Assembly: GCA_041685505.1 (NCBI GenBank)
Contig: JAWLFQ010000025.1
Location: 1-29,172 of the forward strand
DNA from: T1Sed10-7 sp041685505
GTDB taxonomy: Bacteria > Actinomycetota > Nitriliruptoria > Nitriliruptorales > Nitriliruptoraceae
DNA: 29,172 bases
Direction of reading: 5' to 3'
Program-made: the position numbers and the translations under genes
In this document: piece by piece, positions 1 through 7,522 of the stretch
Position numbering within the stretch: position 1 is the stretch's first letter
Layout of the letters: each line of letters starts with the position of its first letter
The notes under the pieces: generated by a model
Told to the model about the DNA's origin: nothing
Databases searched by the model: none
The model's input: the letters and a program-made list of their open reading frames with translations, nothing else

Positions 1-99
1 GGTGATCGCCGCCGTCAACGTCGTCTTCCCATGATCAACGTGACCGATCGTCCCGATGTTCATGTGCGGCTTCGTCCGCTCGAACTTCTCCTTGGCCAT
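1..99 (-). CDS. tuf: Elongation factor Tu, N-terminal fragment (cut by window edge)
   Basis: Only the first 33 codons are inside the window. They read MAKEKFERTKPHMNIGTIGH and then VDHGKTTLTAAIT, which is the EF-Tu N-terminus including the P-loop GHVDHGKT (G1 motif) that binds GTP. EF-Tu delivers aminoacyl-tRNA to the ribosome in the cytoplasm. The ATG is at 99-97 and is preceded by a GAGGAG ribosome binding site about ten bases upstream, which supports this start. The gene lies downstream of three tRNA genes on the same strand, and tRNA-tuf linkage is a common bacterial arrangement. The rest of the protein lies off the left edge, so intactness cannot be judged. Confidence 0.95.
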   Translation of the reverse strand, partial: MAKEKFERTKPHMNIGTIGHVDHGKTTLTAAIT

Positions 100-224
100 C
101 GCCTGGTGCTCCTCGTGGTGTGACGTCGTCGCCCGCGCCCTGTCAGCGTGTGCGCGGTGCGCGGGGTACAGCGGTTGCGGTGAGCCGGCGGTCGGGCAGC
201 GGCTCGAAGGGTCCCTTGCGGCGG

Positions 225-246
225 GGCACCGCGCGCACGCGGTGCC
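225..246. other. Perfect 9-bp stem with 4-base loop between tRNA-Met and tuf
   Basis: GGCACCGCG at 225-233 pairs exactly with CGCGGTGCC at 238-246 across the loop CGCA. It lies in the 251-base gap between tRNA-Met and tuf, so it would be in the tuf leader if tuf is co-transcribed with the tRNAs. There is no T-run on either side, so it is not a standard intrinsic terminator. It could be a processing or attenuation element. The rest of the gap (100-350) shows no gene. Confidence 0.4.
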
Positions 247-350
247 GGACCTCGCCGGCAGGGAGCCGTGGCAAGACTACAGAGGCACGCCATGCGTGCG
301 CGAGGCTCTCCCTGCGCCCGGAAGGCGGATGGAGGGCCTCGCAGGATCCG

Positions 351-422
351 TAGCGGCGGGTGGACTTGAACCACCGACACAGCGATTATGAGTCGCTTGC
401 TCTACCCCTGAGCTACGCCGCC
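351..422 (-). tRNA. tRNA-Met (CAT), elongator type
   Basis: The minus strand folds into a 72-base cloverleaf: acceptor GGCGGCG/CGCCGCT (the first pair is G-U) with discriminator A, D stem GCTC/GAGC, anticodon stem AGCGA/TCGCT with loop CTCATAA, and T arm GGTGG/CCACC around TTCAAGT. The anticodon is CAT. The paired first acceptor base and the CTCATAA loop fit elongator Met rather than initiator; a tRNA-Ile2 carrying lysidine is a less likely alternative. CCA is not encoded. It is the third tRNA in the row leading into tuf. Confidence 0.95.
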
Positions 423-484
423 TCGTGAGGCGCGCCCCGTCGGGCGAGGCGCTGCGGGTGGTGCCGCCCCCTGCGGGGGCCTCG

Positions 485-557
485 AGCCCTGGCGCGGAAT
501 CGAACCGCGGACCTCTTCCTTACCATGGAAGCGCTCTGCCGACTGAGCTACCAGGGC
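485..557 (-). tRNA. tRNA-Thr (GGT)
   Basis: The 73-base minus-strand cloverleaf has acceptor GCCCTGG/CCAGGGC, D stem GCTC/GAGC, anticodon stem CTTCC/GGAAG with loop ATGGTAA (anticodon GGT), T arm CGCGG/CCGCG around TTCGATT, and discriminator T. CCA is not encoded. It lies 115 bases after tRNA-Tyr and 62 bases before tRNA-Met on the same strand. Confidence 0.97.
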
Positions 558-672
558 GTGCGGGCGCGCAGCGTAGCCAGCCGGTGCCAGGCGGTCGAAC
601 CGAGCATCGCCTGCGATACCTGCCGGGCCACCGCCCCCACGGTCAGGGAGTGGTCGCTACGCGTCACGTCGG

Positions 673-754
673 TGGAGGGAGCAGGATTCGAACCTGCGAA
701 GGCGAAGCCGTCTGGTTTACAGCCAGATCCCTTTGGCCACTCGGGCATCCCTCC
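673..754 (-). tRNA. tRNA-Tyr (GTA)
   Basis: This 82-base class II tRNA has acceptor GGAGGGA/TCCCTCC, an anticodon loop CTGTAAA (anticodon GTA), a long variable arm around GGCTTCGCC, and a T loop TTCGAAT. The long variable arm is expected for bacterial tRNA-Tyr. The base after the stem is A; the next three bases are CCG, so CCA is added after transcription. It is the first tRNA of the Tyr-Thr-Met series. Confidence 0.97.
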
Positions 755-782
755 GGCTCGCTCGGCGGACCGAGCCCGGCGG

Positions 783-811
783 AGGGTAGGCCCCGCCCGG
801 CGGGCCGGCAA
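783..811 (-). promoter_or_regulatory. Putative sigma70-type promoter for the tRNA-Tyr/Thr/Met(-tuf) unit
   Basis: On the minus strand TTGCCG (811-806) and TACCCT (788-783) are separated by 17 bases, close to the -35 and -10 consensus for a housekeeping sigma factor. The -10 box ends about 28 bases before the 5' end of mature tRNA-Tyr, leaving a short leader for RNase P to remove. The leader contains a small inverted repeat (761-774). The assignment is by motif only; in such GC-rich DNA chance matches occur. Confidence 0.4.
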
Positions 812-897
812 ACCACCTTCGCACCGCGGGCGCGCAAGTAGTCTGCCCGCCCCACACCCGGTGACCGGCACGGGGCACCGCAGCCAGGAGGGCCGAC

Positions 898-1389
898 GTG
901 GCAGATGCGAGCTTCGACATCGAGGCAGGGGTCGACCGCCAGGAGGTCGACAACGCCATCAACCAGGCGGCCCGGGAGGTCGCGACCCGCTTCGACTTCA
1001 AGGACACCGACACCGTGATCGCCTGGGCGGGCGAGGAGGCCATCCAGGTCGAGTCGGTGAGCGAGGACCGTGCGCGGGCCGCCCTGGAGGTGCTGCGGGA
1101 CAAGTGCGTCAAGCGCAAGGTCTCCCTCAAGGCGCTGGAGATCGGTGAACCGCGTGACGTCAGCGGGGGCCGCAGCCGCATCGACATCCAACTGGTCACC
1201 ACCCTGCCCGCGGATCTCGCCAAGCAGCTGGTCAAGGACATCAAGGCCACCAAGCTGAAGGTGACGCCGACCAACATGGGGGACCGCATCCGCGTCGCGG
1301 GCAAGAAACGCGACGACCTCCAGGAGATCCAGAAGATGGTCACGGCCAAGGACCACGACGCCCCGCTGCGGTTCACCAACTACCGCTGA
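898..1389 (+). CDS. yajQ: YajQ/DUF520 family nucleotide-binding protein
   Basis: This 163-residue protein has the usual YajQ length and landmarks: N-terminal MADASFDIEAGVDRQEVDNA, then ATRFDFKDT near residue 30, and a C-terminal stretch ending RVAGKKRDDLQEIQ and LRFTNYR. The family folds as two ferredoxin-like halves. Some members bind cyclic di-GMP or nucleotides and act with transcription factors, but the role in actinobacteria is not settled. The start is GTG at 898, preceded by AGGAGG about eight bases upstream. It reads divergently from the tRNA unit and is followed 94 bases later by a DNA glycosylase gene on the same strand, which may be co-transcribed. The protein has no signal peptide or membrane segment and should be cytoplasmic. 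Confidence 0.93.
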   Translation: MADASFDIEAGVDRQEVDNAINQAAREVATRFDFKDTDTVIAWAGEEAIQVESVSEDRARAALEVLRDKCVKRKVSLKALEIGEPRDVSGGRSRIDIQLVTTLPADLAKQLVKDIKATKLKVTPTNMGDRIRVAGKKRDDLQEIQKMVTAKDHDAPLRFTNYR

Positions 1390-1483
1390 GCCCCCGGCGC
1401 CGCGTCGCGATCGCGCGCTGGTCGCGCACGGGGTGCCCACCGGGCCGCGGAGGTCGAACCGTGGCCGCGAAGGGGAGGCCGAG

Positions 1484-2281
1484 GTGCCCGAGGGTCACAC
1501 CATCCACAGGCTGGCCCGCGACCACGCGGCCTGGTTCGTCGGCGAACGGGTGCACGTGGCATCACCGCAGGGTCGTTTCCACGCGGCGGCCGCCCTGCTC
1601 GACGCCACGGTGCTGGAGGCCACGGATGCGCACGGCAAGCACCTCTTCCACCGCTACGAGGGCGAGCGCTACGTCCACGTGCACCTGGGGCTGTTCGGGC
1701 GCTTCTTCGTCCACGACAACCCACCACCGGAAGCGCGCGAGACCACCCGCTACCGGCTGATCGGCGGGGACCGGACGACGGACCTGGTCGGCGCCACCGC
1801 CTGCGAGCTGCTCACCCCCGACGAGGTGACGGCGATCCGGGAGCGTCTGGGGCCCGACCCGATCCGCGATGACGCCGATCCTGACCGGGCCTGGGCTGCA
1901 CTCCAGCGTCGCAGCGTGGGCATCGGACGTGCGCTGATGGACCAGAAGGTGCTGGCCGGGGTCGGCAACGTCTACCGCGCCGAGGTGCTGTTCGTGCACG
2001 GGGTGCACCCCGAACTGCCGGCGAAGGCCCTCGACCGCGCACGCTTCGACCGCATCTGGGCGACCCTGGTGGAGTGGTTGCGACGGGGGGTCACGGAGCG
2101 TCGCATCATCACCGTGGACCCCGCGGAGGTCGGCCGTAGCCGCTCGCGCATGCGACGCGAGGACGCCACCTACGTCTACAAGCGGGACGTCTGCCGGCGC
2201 TGCGGGACCCCCGTGCGACGCTACGACCTGGCCGGCCGGTGGGTCTACGTCTGCGAGTCGTGCCAACCGCCGCCGGGGTGA
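1484..2281 (+). CDS. Fpg/Nei-family DNA glycosylase/AP lyase
   Basis: This base-excision repair enzyme removes oxidised bases and cleaves the abasic site. The open frame extends 17 codons further upstream, but the family needs proline directly after the initiator, so GTG at 1484 giving VPEGHTIHRLAR is chosen; GGGAGG lies just upstream. Visible features in the 265-residue protein are catalytic Pro2 and Glu3, Lys52 in HGKHLF, the helix-two-turn-helix segment MDQKVLAGVGNVYRAE, and a C-terminal zinc finger with CRRC and CESCQ, including Arg in AGRWVYVC. The PEGHTIHRLAR start resembles the actinobacterial Nei2 branch more than classical MutM, so I give no symbol. The only other recognised base-excision gene in the window is ung. 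Confidence 0.92.
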   Translation: MPEGHTIHRLARDHAAWFVGERVHVASPQGRFHAAAALLDATVLEATDAHGKHLFHRYEGERYVHVHLGLFGRFFVHDNPPPEARETTRYRLIGGDRTTDLVGATACELLTPDEVTAIRERLGPDPIRDDADPDRAWAALQRRSVGIGRALMDQKVLAGVGNVYRAEVLFVHGVHPELPAKALDRARFDRIWATLVEWLRRGVTERRIITVDPAEVGRSRSRMRREDATYVYKRDVCRRCGTPVRRYDLAGRWVYVCESCQPPPG

Positions 2282-2304
2282 GGCGCGCAGCGAGGGCGCG
2301 GGCT

Positions 2305-2316
2305 GCTGGCGCCAGC
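2305..2316. repeat. 12-base perfect palindrome after the glycosylase gene
   Basis: GCTGGCGCCAGC lies 24 bases after the glycosylase stop, in the 172-base gap before the VTT-family gene. It could form a short hairpin or serve as a dimeric binding site. No T-run follows, so it is not called a terminator. Nothing else in the gap is recognisable. Confidence 0.25.
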
Positions 2317-2453
2317 CGGGTCCGCCCCTCGCTCCGAACGACCTCAGGAGGGACGCGTCGGGGCCGTACGCTCCCGGAGGACAGCGCTCGACCGACCCCG
2401 TGCTCCTGCGCCCACCGCGCGCACCCGCCACCCGGTCACCCAGGACCCCAGCC

Positions 2454-3176
2454 ATGACATCGCTCCCTCGCAGCGCGCGCGACGCCGACGTGGCGCCGCT
2501 GTGGCGTCGTATCGCCCTGGCCGGTGTCGTGGTGCGGTTCGCCATCCCGCTGGCGGCGGTACCGCTGATCCCCTTCCTGATCCGCGACGACATCACGCTG
2601 CTGGTGCTGCTGCGACCACAGAAGGAGTTCGTGCTCGTGGGCGGCGGGCAGACCCGCTACCTCGGCGAACCCGGCCTGCTGCCCCTGTTCCTGGCCTACC
2701 TGCCCCTGGGCATCCTGGCGGTGACCGCCTTCTTCGTGGTCGGACGGGCCTACCGCACCGCGCTACGGACCCAGCAGGGACCGGCCTGGCTGCAACGCGC
2801 GATCCCGCCCCAGCAACTCGAACTCGCCCAGCGTGTCCTCGCGCGGCGCGGGCCCATCATCGCCGTGATCGGGCGCCTGGCCGCGATGCCGCCGACCGTG
2901 CTGGCAGCAGCGGCCGGAACCTCCGACGTCTCACCGCGGCGCTACCTCGTCGCCGACGCGATCGGCGCGGTGCTCGGTTTCGGCATGGCTGCCGGTGTCG
3001 GGCTGGCACTCGGGCGTGCCTACGAGGAAGGTGGCGTGTGGCTGACCGTCGTGGGCGTCGCGCTGTTCGCGGCCATGATCGGTCTCATCACGTGGTGGAT
3101 CCGACGGGAGGCCGATCGGGAGCAGGCCCCGCCGCGCGGCTCATCGGCGGCCGACACCCCGTCGCCGACCGCCTGA
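2454..3176 (+). CDS. VTT/DedA-like integral membrane protein
   Basis: This 240-residue protein has about five hydrophobic segments: VVVRFAIPLAAVPLIPFLI, FLAYLPLGILAVTAFFVV, an amphipathic region around GPIIAVIGRLAAMPPTVLAA, AIGAVLGFGMAAGVGLALG, and WLTVVGVALFAAMIGLITWW. The RLAAMPPTVLAAAAGTSDV stretch followed by a GxxxG-rich helix resembles the core of the VTT (SNARE-associated, DedA/TVP38) family, which includes lipid scramblases and undecaprenyl-phosphate translocases. The assignment is by resemblance only and the substrate is unknown. ATG at 2454 is preferred because it avoids a Pro/Arg-rich 18-residue N-terminal extension. An AGGAC sequence upstream is a weak ribosome binding site. The C-terminus is short, charged and Ser/Pro-rich. 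Confidence 0.65.
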   Translation: MTSLPRSARDADVAPLWRRIALAGVVVRFAIPLAAVPLIPFLIRDDITLLVLLRPQKEFVLVGGGQTRYLGEPGLLPLFLAYLPLGILAVTAFFVVGRAYRTALRTQQGPAWLQRAIPPQQLELAQRVLARRGPIIAVIGRLAAMPPTVLAAAAGTSDVSPRRYLVADAIGAVLGFGMAAGVGLALGRAYEEGGVWLTVVGVALFAAMIGLITWWIRREADREQAPPRGSSAADTPSPTA

Positions 3177-3179
3177 GGA

Positions 3180-3228
3180 CGGCGGGCAGGCCGCGCAGGA
3201 CCGCCCGCCGCAGCGGCCCCGCGCCGCT
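3180..3228. terminator. Two GC stem-loops between convergent genes
   Basis: CGGCGGGC (3180-3187) pairs with GCCCGCCG (3203-3210) across 15 bases, and AGCGGC (3212-3217) pairs with GCCGCT (3223-3228) across 5 bases. They fill the whole gap between the VTT-family gene (plus) and htpX (minus), where a bidirectional terminator is expected. There is no T-tract, which is common in GC-rich actinobacteria, so termination is inferred from position and structure. Confidence 0.45.
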
Positions 3229-4139
3229 CAGCGCAGATCGAAGCGCTGTCCCGGCCCCAGACGACCCATCCGACGCGCCTGTTCCTCCAACGCGGCGATC
3301 CGCTCCGGGATGGGCGGGTGGGTCATGAACAGCCGGGCAGCGGCACGGCCCCCGAAGGGCGCCGCGATGTAGAGGTGCTGCATGGCCTGGTTGGCCTCGG
3401 CGGGCGTGCCACCGGCACGCAGGCGGCGGGGATCGTGCGACGCCGCCTCCAGCTTCGCCAGCGCGCTGGCCAGCGCCTCGGGCTTGCCCGTCAGCTCGGC
3501 GCCGGTGTGGTCGGCCAGGGACTCCCGCGAGCGGGTGATCGAGGTCTGGATGATCAGCGCCACGATCGGCGCGATGATCGACGCCGCCAGGGCCGCGATC
3601 GGGTTGGGGCCGTCCTCGCTGGAGCCGAAGAAGGGGATCCACCGCAGCACGAAGGCGAGGTAGGTGATCATCGTCCCGATGGCGGCGGCCACGGACCCGA
3701 TCAGGATGTCGCGGTTGTAGACGTGCTGGAGCTCGTGGCCGAGCACGCCCTCGAGCTCCTCGTAGGTCAGTGCGTCGTACAACCCCTGGTTGACCACGAC
3801 GGCGGCGTTGCGCGGGTTGCGCCCCGTGGCGAAGGCGTTGAGCTGCGGCGACGGACTGATGTAGAGGCTGGGCATGGGCTGCCCTGCGGTGGTCGCGAGC
3901 CGCTCGACGATCGTCGTGATGTCACGGTGACGCGTCGGGTCGATCGGCTCCGCACGGGCCATCCGCACGGCGATGCGGTCGGAGTAGAAGTAGCTGACCG
4001 CGTTCATCCCCAAGGAGATGACCAGCATGGTCGTCAGGAACGTGTTGGAGCCCGTGCCGGCATCGAGCATCGAACCGATGGCCAGCAGCACACCGGTCAG
4101 ACCCGCCAGCAGCACGAACGTCTTCGCACTCTTGAACAT
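3228..4139 (-). CDS. htpX: HtpX-type M48 zinc metalloprotease, membrane-bound
   Basis: HtpX proteases degrade damaged or misassembled membrane proteins from the cytoplasmic side. The 303-residue protein has two N-terminal membrane segments (about 8-22 and 33-51), the conserved NAFATGRNPRNAAVVVNQGL stretch around 101-120, the zinc motif HELQH at 135-139 followed by NRD, two further hydrophobic segments (about 145-170 and 181-200), and the third zinc ligand Glu206 in SRESLAD. All catalytic residues are present. ATG at 4139 has AGGAGG eight bases upstream. The gene follows nuoN of the EFG-less complex I cluster with a 215-base gap, so it probably has its own promoter. From memory an htpX homologue also sits beside the second nuo cluster in Streptomyces. 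Confidence 0.93.
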   Translation of the reverse strand: MFKSAKTFVLLAGLTGVLLAIGSMLDAGTGSNTFLTTMLVISLGMNAVSYFYSDRIAVRMARAEPIDPTRHRDITTIVERLATTAGQPMPSLYISPSPQLNAFATGRNPRNAAVVVNQGLYDALTYEELEGVLGHELQHVYNRDILIGSVAAAIGTMITYLAFVLRWIPFFGSSEDGPNPIAALAASIIAPIVALIIQTSITRSRESLADHTGAELTGKPEALASALAKLEAASHDPRRLRAGGTPAEANQAMQHLYIAAPFGGRAAARLFMTHPPIPERIAALEEQARRMGRLGPGQRFDLR

Positions 4140-4338
4140 CTACGCGACCTCCTGGGGGGTGTATCGCGAACACACGGGTGAAGGGTCGGGACACCCGACC
4201 GGCGCGCGACCGTGTGGGGTCCGCAGCCTGGACGGAGGAAGGTACCCACGGGGGGTAGCCGTTCCACCGCACTGAGACGGGTGGACGCGCCGTTGCTGCG
4301 CGACGTCGCCGCAGGTTCGGAGCACAGGGTGTGGCCGG

Positions 4339-4354
4339 TCGCCCTCGGGGGCGA
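4339..4354 (-). terminator. Stem-loop directly after nuoN of the EFG-less cluster
   Basis: On the minus strand TCGCCC-CCGA-GGGCGA (6-bp stem, 4-base loop) begins at the base after the nuoN stop codon. The position suggests the end of the EFG-less nuo operon. There is no downstream T-tract, so it may be only an RNA-stabilising hairpin. Confidence 0.4.
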
Positions 4355-5824
4355 TCAGCCGCCGGCGGCGACCAGGCTGACCATGCTCGAGAAGTCGGTG
4401 ACCAGGCCGGGGAGCACGCCTAGCAGCAGCACGCCGACCATCAGCACCACCACCACCGCGGACAGGTTGAAGCCGGGCTGCAGCCGCGGCAGCCCCTCGG
4501 GCGCCGGGTCCATCCAGATGGTGCGGATCACGCGCAGGTAGTAGAAGAAGGCGATCACGGTGTTGAGCACGAGGAAGCCGGCGAGGACCACACCGAACAG
4601 GGTGATGTCCACCGCGACCGCCTCGATGATGGCGAACTTGGCCCACAACCCCACGGTCGCCGGGGCACCGCCCAGGCTGAGCAGGAACACCGTCAACCCC
4701 AACGCCAGCAGGGGACCCCGGCTCGAGAGTCCGGCGTAGTCGCTGATCGAGCGCAGTCCCGTGCGCCGCTCCACGGCGATCGCCACCCCGAAGGCACCGA
4801 TGTTCATCACCGCGTAGGCGATCAGGTAGAAGACCACCGCCTCGACGGCCGCGGCGTTGATCACCTCCGCACCCGTACGGGCCAGACCGAAGGGCAGCAG
4901 GATGTAGCCCGCCTGCGCCACCGAGGAGTAGGCCAGCAGCCGGATCAGGTCACGCTGCTGCAGCGCGATGAGGTTGCCGACGGTCATGGTCAGCACGGCG
5001 AGCACGCCGAGCACGGGCCCCCACACGTCGGCCATCGGCTCGAAGGCGATGAAGGCCACGATCACCAGCCCCGCGAAGCCGGCGGCCTTGGAGGCCACGG
5101 CCAGCATGGCGGCGACGGGCATCGGGGCGCCGGCGTAGGTGTCCGGCGCCCAGAAGTGGAAGGGCACCGCGGAGATCTTGAAGCCGAAGCCCACCAGCAC
5201 CAGCATGACGCTGCCGAGCAGCAGCGGCACGGTCGCCGTCTCCCCCTCGATCGCGGCGGCGATGGCGACCAGGTCCGTGGTCCCGGTGAAGCCGTAGACC
5301 ATCGACATGCCGAACAGCATCAGGGCCACCGACAGGACCCCGATGAGGAAGAACTTCAGCGCCGACTCCGAGGAGTACAGGTCGCGCTTGCGCATGCCCA
5401 CCATCACGAAGGCGGGGACCGACACGGTCTCCAGGGCGATGAACAGCATGATCAGATCACGCGAGGACGGCATGAGCAGCATGCCGATGAAGGAGGTCAA
5501 CAGCAGGAAGTAGTACTCCCCCTGGAACATCCGGTTCTCCGCCGCGTACCGCCAGCTGATGCCGAGCACGGCCAGCAGCGTGGCCAGGAACAGCAGCTTG
5601 AACAGCACGGCGAAGTCGTCGACGACGTACATCGTGCCGAAGGTGACACGCTCGTCGCCCCACAGCGGCACGGTCGCGGCGATCGCACCGAGGGTGCCGA
5701 GCGCGGCGAGCGGGTTGACGAACTGCTTGGTGTCCCCGCGCAGGGCGAGGTCGGCAGCCAGGACGATCAACGCTGTGACCGTGAGCACGATCTCCGGCAG
5801 GATCGCGATGAAGTCGATCTGCAT
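4355..5824 (-). CDS. nuoN: Complex I membrane subunit N (EFG-less cluster)
   Basis: NuoN is one of the three antiporter-like proton-pumping subunits. The 489-residue protein is almost wholly hydrophobic, with about 14 membrane helices. The key TM5 glutamate is visible as Glu132 in FIALETVSVP, and the TM7 lysine as Lys216 in FGFKISAVPFHFWAPDTYAG. The frame is open further upstream, but ATG at 5824 is the start because GAGGAGG lies just before it and the protein then opens with MQIDFIAILPEIVL, typical of NuoN. It is the last gene of the cluster, 67 bases after nuoM. It is shorter than the NuoN at 18948-20597 and clearly divergent from it, so the pair is not a recent duplication. Confidence 0.95.
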   Translation of the reverse strand: MQIDFIAILPEIVLTVTALIVLAADLALRGDTKQFVNPLAALGTLGAIAATVPLWGDERVTFGTMYVVDDFAVLFKLLFLATLLAVLGISWRYAAENRMFQGEYYFLLLTSFIGMLLMPSSRDLIMLFIALETVSVPAFVMVGMRKRDLYSSESALKFFLIGVLSVALMLFGMSMVYGFTGTTDLVAIAAAIEGETATVPLLLGSVMLVLVGFGFKISAVPFHFWAPDTYAGAPMPVAAMLAVASKAAGFAGLVIVAFIAFEPMADVWGPVLGVLAVLTMTVGNLIALQQRDLIRLLAYSSVAQAGYILLPFGLARTGAEVINAAAVEAVVFYLIAYAVMNIGAFGVAIAVERRTGLRSISDYAGLSSRGPLLALGLTVFLLSLGGAPATVGLWAKFAIIEAVAVDITLFGVVLAGFLVLNTVIAFFYYLRVIRTIWMDPAPEGLPRLQPGFNLSAVVVVLMVGVLLLGVLPGLVTDFSSMVSLVAAGG

Positions 5825-5891
5825 CGCCCGGTTCCTCCTCGCATGGTGGCGCCGGGGCTGGGAGCAGCCGCGCGGCGTGGTCGGTCGGGCC

Positions 5892-7427
5892 TCAGCCGCC
5901 CAGGAAGCCGACGAGGTTGGTGACGGCGGCATCCTGGAGCCCGAACAGCAGGCGCGGGAAGATGCCGAGAGCGAGGATCAACGCGAGCAGCGGCAGCCAG
6001 GAGACCCACTCGATGGTCTGGACGTCGGCCAGCGGCTCGCTGGCCCAGCGCTCGGGTGGCTCACCGAGGTTGATGCGCTGGATCAGCCACAGGAAGTACC
6101 CGGCGGTGAGCACCGTGCCGATGGCCGCGAACACGACCAGACCGAGGTAGAGACCACCGTAGCCATCGGCCAGCCCCGCACCCGGGCTGATCGCCGCCCA
6201 CATCGCGGTGAACTCGCCCCAGAAGCCCGCCAGCCCCGGGAGCCCCAGGGAGGCGATCGCCACGTAGGTGAACAGCACGCCGTAGACGGGCATCTTCTTG
6301 AGCATGCCGCCGCCGATGACGGCGATCTCGCGGGTGTGGTACCGCTCGTGCAGGGACCCGGCGAGGAAGAACAGCATCCCGGTGATGATGCCGTGGGCGA
6401 TGTTGCCGAACAGCGCGGCCTGGATCCCGGCTTCGTTCATCGCTGCGATGCCCAGCATCACGAAGCCCATGTGTCCCACCGAGGAGAAGGCGATGAGGCG
6501 CTTGACGTCGGTCTGGGCCAGGCAGCACAGCGAGCCGTAGACGATGCCGATGACCGCGAGCACCCCGATCATCGGGGCGAAGCGGGCCGCACCGTCGGGC
6601 AGGATCGGCAGGGCGATACGGATGAACCCGTAGGTCCCCATCTTCAGCAGCACGCCCGCCAGCAGCACGGACCCGACGGTGGGCGCCTCGGTGTGCGCGT
6701 CCGGTAGCCAGGTGTGGAAGGGCCACACCGGGACCTTGATGGCGAAGCCGAGGAAGACCCCGAGGAAGGCCCAGGTCTGGAAGGTGGTGGAGCCGAAGGG
6801 CGCCATGTTCGACAGCTCGGTGATGCTCCAGGTGTCCGCGCCGGCCTGGAAGTAGATCGCCAGGAAGGCCACCAGCATGAAGATCGACCCGAACAGGGTG
6901 TAGAGGAAGAACTTCACGCTGGCGTAGTCGCGGCGGGGCCCGCCCCACATCCCGATCATGAAGAACATCGGGACCAGGGTCAGCTCGAAGAAGATGAAGA
7001 ACAGGATCAGGTCGAAGGCGACGAAGGTGCCGGCCATACCGGTCTGCAGCAGCAGCATCAGGGCCAGGAAGGCCTTCGGCTTGCCCGGCGAGGGCAGATG
7101 CTTGGTGGTGTAGATCGCGCACAGCAGGGTGAGCAGCGAGGTCAGGAAGAACAGCGGCAGCGAGATGCCGTCCATCCCGAGCGCGAACCGCGCGTCGATC
7201 GCGGTGATCCACGCCACGTCGGTGGTGAACTGCAACTCACCCGCGCGGGAGTAGTCGAAGCTCGCCGCGATCGCCGCGACCAGCGCGAACCCGATGGCGG
7301 TGATGACCACCGCGGCCCGACGGATCTCCGCGTCGAGCCGGGCAGGGATCAGCGTGAGCAGTCCCGCACCTGCCAGGGGCAGGAACAGGGCGACCACCAG
7401 GGCCCAGCCTGCGGTGTTGGGGTCCAT
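5892..7427 (-). CDS. nuoM: Complex I membrane subunit M (EFG-less cluster)
   Basis: This 511-residue antiporter-like proton-pumping subunit has about 14 membrane helices. Glu148 in FFELTLVPMFFMIGMWGG and Lys231 in FAIKVPVWPFHTWLPDAHTE are the conserved proton-path residues. ATG at 7427 has AAGGAG upstream. The gene lies 95 bases after nuoL, a looser spacing than the overlapping A-K genes; the gap holds a GC hairpin. The family's conserved proton-channel signature is complete, so the pump half of this EFG-less complex looks functional. Confidence 0.96.
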   Translation of the reverse strand: MDPNTAGWALVVALFLPLAGAGLLTLIPARLDAEIRRAAVVITAIGFALVAAIAASFDYSRAGELQFTTDVAWITAIDARFALGMDGISLPLFFLTSLLTLLCAIYTTKHLPSPGKPKAFLALMLLLQTGMAGTFVAFDLILFFIFFELTLVPMFFMIGMWGGPRRDYASVKFFLYTLFGSIFMLVAFLAIYFQAGADTWSITELSNMAPFGSTTFQTWAFLGVFLGFAIKVPVWPFHTWLPDAHTEAPTVGSVLLAGVLLKMGTYGFIRIALPILPDGAARFAPMIGVLAVIGIVYGSLCCLAQTDVKRLIAFSSVGHMGFVMLGIAAMNEAGIQAALFGNIAHGIITGMLFFLAGSLHERYHTREIAVIGGGMLKKMPVYGVLFTYVAIASLGLPGLAGFWGEFTAMWAAISPGAGLADGYGGLYLGLVVFAAIGTVLTAGYFLWLIQRINLGEPPERWASEPLADVQTIEWVSWLPLLALILALGIFPRLLFGLQDAAVTNLVGFLGG

Positions 7428-7472
7428 CGTCGTCTCCTTGGCTCACCGCGGGCTGTGCACCCGCTGCGAGTC

Positions 7473-7487
7473 GGCCGGCTCCCGGCC
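7473..7487 (-). other. Hairpin in the nuoL-nuoM gap
   Basis: GGCCGG-GAG-CCGGCC on the minus strand is a perfect 6-bp stem with a 3-base loop, in the 95-base gap between nuoL and nuoM. It could adjust expression of M and N relative to the upstream genes or protect mRNA ends. No T-run is present. Confidence 0.3.
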
Positions 7488-7522
7488 CGTCGTCTGTCGG
7501 CGGGTCACCCCGCCCCGGTCGT

